From Gammaproteobacteria bacterium (GTDB taxonomy: Bacteria; Pseudomonadota; Gammaproteobacteria; J044), in contig RFHG01000222.1 in assembly GCA_003696465.1 (NCBI GenBank), positions 1 to 6,272 of the forward strand: a stretch of 6,272 nucleotides of DNA. The letters are read 5' to 3'. The notes beneath the pieces were generated by a model. The model saw only the letters and a list, made by a program, of their open reading frames with translations, was not told the origin of the DNA and made no database searches. Positions 5,601 to 6,272 of the stretch are shown piece by piece (position 1 is the stretch's first letter; every line of letters starts with the position of its first letter). Both the position numbers and the translations under genes were made by a program.

Positions 5601-6272
5601 CGAGATCATCAGGTCGAACCAGTTGTCCTTGACGCCCAGCGTGTCCCAGGCCCGGTCGTTGTCGCTGCCCCAGGTGGCCAGCTTGGTATAGCCGGTATCG
5701 GGGCGCAGGCTGCGGTAGGCCGAGGGATACTTGCCGGCATCCTCGGTGCGGGTCACCAGCCAGTCGGCAGCAGCCACCGAGTGGGCATTGTTTATGGTGT
5801 CGAGCGCGATGGTGTAGTTGGCATGCGTACTCTCTTCGAATACGGCGATGGTGTAGTTGTGCGAGCCGGCATCATTGCCATTGAGCACCACCGTGCCGGT
5901 GCCGGCCGGCACCACCTTGCCGAACACTCGCCAGGCCGTCTGCTGGGTGGATTCCAGGCGCTCGCCGGTAATTTCGGTAAAGCCCTGCTGTATTGCCCAC
6001 AGGGGGTAGGTGGAATCCAGTGGCACCATCAGGTAGACGGCATGGGCCTTCTGCGGATCCAGATGCAGGGTATAGGCCGGGTTGTCGATGTTGATGCTGC
6101 GATCCTTGTGGTGTGTGCGCACCCAGGTGGCCGTGGCCAGCCATTGCGGCATCAGCAGCCAGAGGTCCTCGTTGTCGCCCCAGTCGCCCAGGTAGACGTG
6201 CTGGTTGACATACCCGTTCCCTGTGTACTGCGCCAGCTCGGTTTCGCGCCCGCTGGCACTGTCCACGGTGAT
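2670..6272 (-). CDS. Large secreted PA14 / thrombospondin type 3 repeat protein with GlyGly-CTERM tail, 3' 1200 codons (start outside window)
   Basis: Unnamed surface or secreted protein; the function is not recognised. Residue 1 is taken as the codon at 6272-6270. The frame is open to the edge and its first possible start, a GTG at 6266, has no signal peptide after it, so the true N-terminus is upstream. In order: residues 75-148 look like a beta-sandwich module (AHAVYLMVP ... FGKVVPAGTGTVVLNGN) similar in pattern to modules in polysaccharide-acting enzymes. Residues 150-460 match no family I know, with one DxDxDG loop at 430-435. A PA14 domain covers about 463-579. A cysteine-containing TSP3 motif of the type seen in OmpA-family proteins is at 600-629 (C614, C628). 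An Asp-rich TSP3-like array spans 672-1153. Residues 1163-1200 are Gly8, a hydrophobic stretch, RRRR and a basic end. Export, Ca2+ binding and C-terminal processing by a rhombosortase are inferred. The gene forms its own unit, closed by the terminator at 2577-2601. Confidence 0.9.
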   Translation of the reverse strand: MTVDSASGRETELAQYTGNGYVNQHVYLGDWGDNEDLWLLMPQWLATATWVRTHHKDRSINIDNPAYTLHLDPQKAHAVYLMVPLDSTYPLWAIQQGFTEITGERLESTQQTAWRVFGKVVPAGTGTVVLNGNDAGSHNYTIAVFEESTHANYTIALDTINNAHSVAAADWLVTRTEDAGKYPSAYRSLRPDTGYTKLATWGSDNDRAWDTLGVKDNWFDLMISDAVRAEHGDIVVVLNPTKDPSHAHLLHVFDKNPNDGVHDEGIVDEAVIDGVEYKVLGFFDGNNDTTDHFGTGNNYRSVILVKKGYEDYVKLHTIGEGSEIGHALPGFRTICSWHVDPKEGSMDSYGTWIKGGLMTLQIRPLDENAGVVQEDAWEAGLNAEIYQDHDRHVDMDTAQQNWLLTNYPDLREAMEDLIPQMLTQQAGYYDVDNDGNNDYRIRSGTSSIHPQNAFEFAALTALNFGHPEFFLGRFAISEINQDARFRDFLGQDNTYFITRMTGRIEIPEAGDWTFAVDGDDAVEVRIDGQVVSAWYDHHSTNRAPVDPQTIYLEAGYHHIEFLHEQGDGDVGYTLYWKAPSAAADDPLEPVPAWRFSRPRYDADYDGVPDKYDQCPDSTPGIPVERNGCPAWSTTYVATEGDGFGGTVLTDPVNNDNGAGVEPPSWINPWQPDTDGDGVVDPQDAFPTDPNETTDADGDGIGDNADTDDDNDGLSDSEEAALGTNPLVADSDGDGVVDGQDALPLDANEQIDTDGDGTGNNADTDDDNDGLSDSQEQTLGTDPLKADTDGDGVNDGEDAFPLDASEQIDTDGDGTGNNADTDDDNDGLSDAEEAAAGTDPLQADSDGDGIADGADPFPLVNADNDIDNDGIPNDLDSDDDGDGISDADEAAAGTNPSKADTDGDGVSDGQDAFPLDASESADNDHDGVGNNADTDDDNDGLSDQNDPYPYSVDGDGDGVNDAQDAFPTNANEQYDADGDGIGNNADLDDDNDGVSDADELAAGSNPFLADSDGDGVDDAHDAFPTDNSETRDTDGDGIGDNADTDDDNDGLSDAEESHVGSDPLNPDSDGDGVRDGDDAFPVHPAEQYDSDGDGVGDNSDAFPHDPAESRDSDGDGVGDNSDAFPQDPTETADSDGDGVGDNADAFPNDPTRSTPVATGAATTGGGGGGGGSLGGLTLASLLAATALRRRRPSRKEKSHQG
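2673..2786 (-). other. GlyGly-CTERM-like C-terminal sorting signal (within the large CDS)
   Basis: The last 38 residues begin with eight glycines (bases 2786-2763), then SLGGLTLASLLAATAL as a single hydrophobic segment, then RRRR and a further basic and polar tail, PSRKEKSHQG. This Gly-rich/transmembrane/Arg-cluster order is the known GlyGly-CTERM signal, which is cleaved by the intramembrane protease rhombosortase in bacteria with type II secretion. The ten residues after the Arg cluster make the tail longer than is usual for this signal. Other CTERM classes are possible; MYXO-CTERM is unlikely because no cysteine is present. Confidence 0.8.
2814..3077 (-). repeat. Four tandem 66-bp (22-residue) TSP3-like repeats
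   Basis: Units at 3077-3012, 3011-2946, 2945-2880 and 2879-2814 each encode DSDGDGVxDxxDAFPxxPxEx. The middle two are nearly the same at DNA level: 29 bases at 2899-2927 recur exactly at 2965-2993, an offset of 66. Each unit supplies one DSDGDG calcium loop. This block is the membrane-proximal end of the array, directly before the Thr/Ala linker and the Gly8 tail. Confidence 0.9.
3078..4259 (-). repeat. Seven tandem ~171-bp (57-residue) TSP3-like calcium-binding repeats
   Basis: Units run 4259-4089, 4088-3918, 3917-3747 (171 bp each), 3746-3579 (168), 3578-3423 (156), 3422-3249 (174) and 3248-3078 (171). The typical unit is DTDGDGVxDGxDAFPLDxxEQ, then DTDGDGxGNNADTDDDNDGLSD, then xEExxxGTDPLxA, giving three Asp-rich calcium loops. 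Together with the four short units the array carries 25 DxDxDG-type loops by my count. Units 2 and 3 are recently duplicated or converted: 50 bases at 3790-3839 recur without change at 3961-4010, an offset of 171. The repeats are known to bind Ca2+ and make stiff rods in thrombospondin-like proteins; here that role is inferred. Confidence 0.92.
4536..4886 (-). other. PA14 domain (within the large CDS)
   Basis: Residues about 463-579 have the PA14 beta-barrel pattern: GRIEIPEAGDWTFAVDGDD, then AVEVRIDGQVV, then YLEAGYHHIEFLHEQGDGDVG and YTLYWKAP. PA14 is a carbohydrate- or ligand-binding fold found in toxins, glycosidases and yeast flocculins. The adjacent pair D519-D520 (bases 4718-4713) sits where lectin-type PA14 domains have the Asp-Asp pair that holds Ca2+ in the sugar site. 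This supports, but does not prove, glycan binding. Confidence 0.85.

Overview
The window reads as chromosomal DNA of a GC-rich gammaproteobacterium. The basis is the close match of three housekeeping proteins to gammaproteobacterial families (Acs, GluQ, DksA), the dksA-gluQ gene order typical of that class, and a C-terminal GlyGly-CTERM-like sorting tail of the kind found in type II secretion-competent Gammaproteobacteria such as Vibrio and Shewanella. Genus cannot be decided from the sequence. All four genes lie on the minus strand, so the biological order runs from high to low coordinates.

Region by region, in transcription order. (1) 6272-2670 is the 3' 1200 codons of a very large secreted protein whose start lies outside the window. 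It has about 460 residues of unassigned sequence (including a probable beta-sandwich module), a PA14 domain, one cysteine-containing thrombospondin type 3 (TSP3) motif, a long Asp-rich TSP3-like calcium-binding repeat array, and a Gly8/hydrophobic/Arg4 C-terminal tail. (2) 2669-2577 holds an imperfect hairpin just after the stop codon and a strong intrinsic terminator. (3) 2576-2479 is the dksA leader with a candidate promoter and a good Shine-Dalgarno sequence. (4) dksA (2478-1909) encodes a DksA with a complete zinc finger and coiled-coil tip, plus an unusual Lys/Ala-rich N-terminal extension of about 50 residues. (5) gluQ (1883-924) follows after 25 bp and is probably co-transcribed. (6) 923-748 is an intergenic region with a hairpin and a good candidate promoter. 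(7) acs (747-1) is the N-terminal 249 codons of acetyl-CoA synthetase and runs off the window edge.

Functionally, dksA and gluQ form a conserved pair (stringent-response transcription factor and tRNA(Asp) queuosine glutamylation). acs appears to be an independent unit for acetate activation. The large protein is a separate unit, insulated by its terminator; it is probably exported and anchored or processed at the surface, with Ca2+-stiffened repeats holding the ligand-binding PA14 region away from the membrane. It is the most unusual gene here. No mobile element, CRISPR array, tRNA or rRNA was seen.
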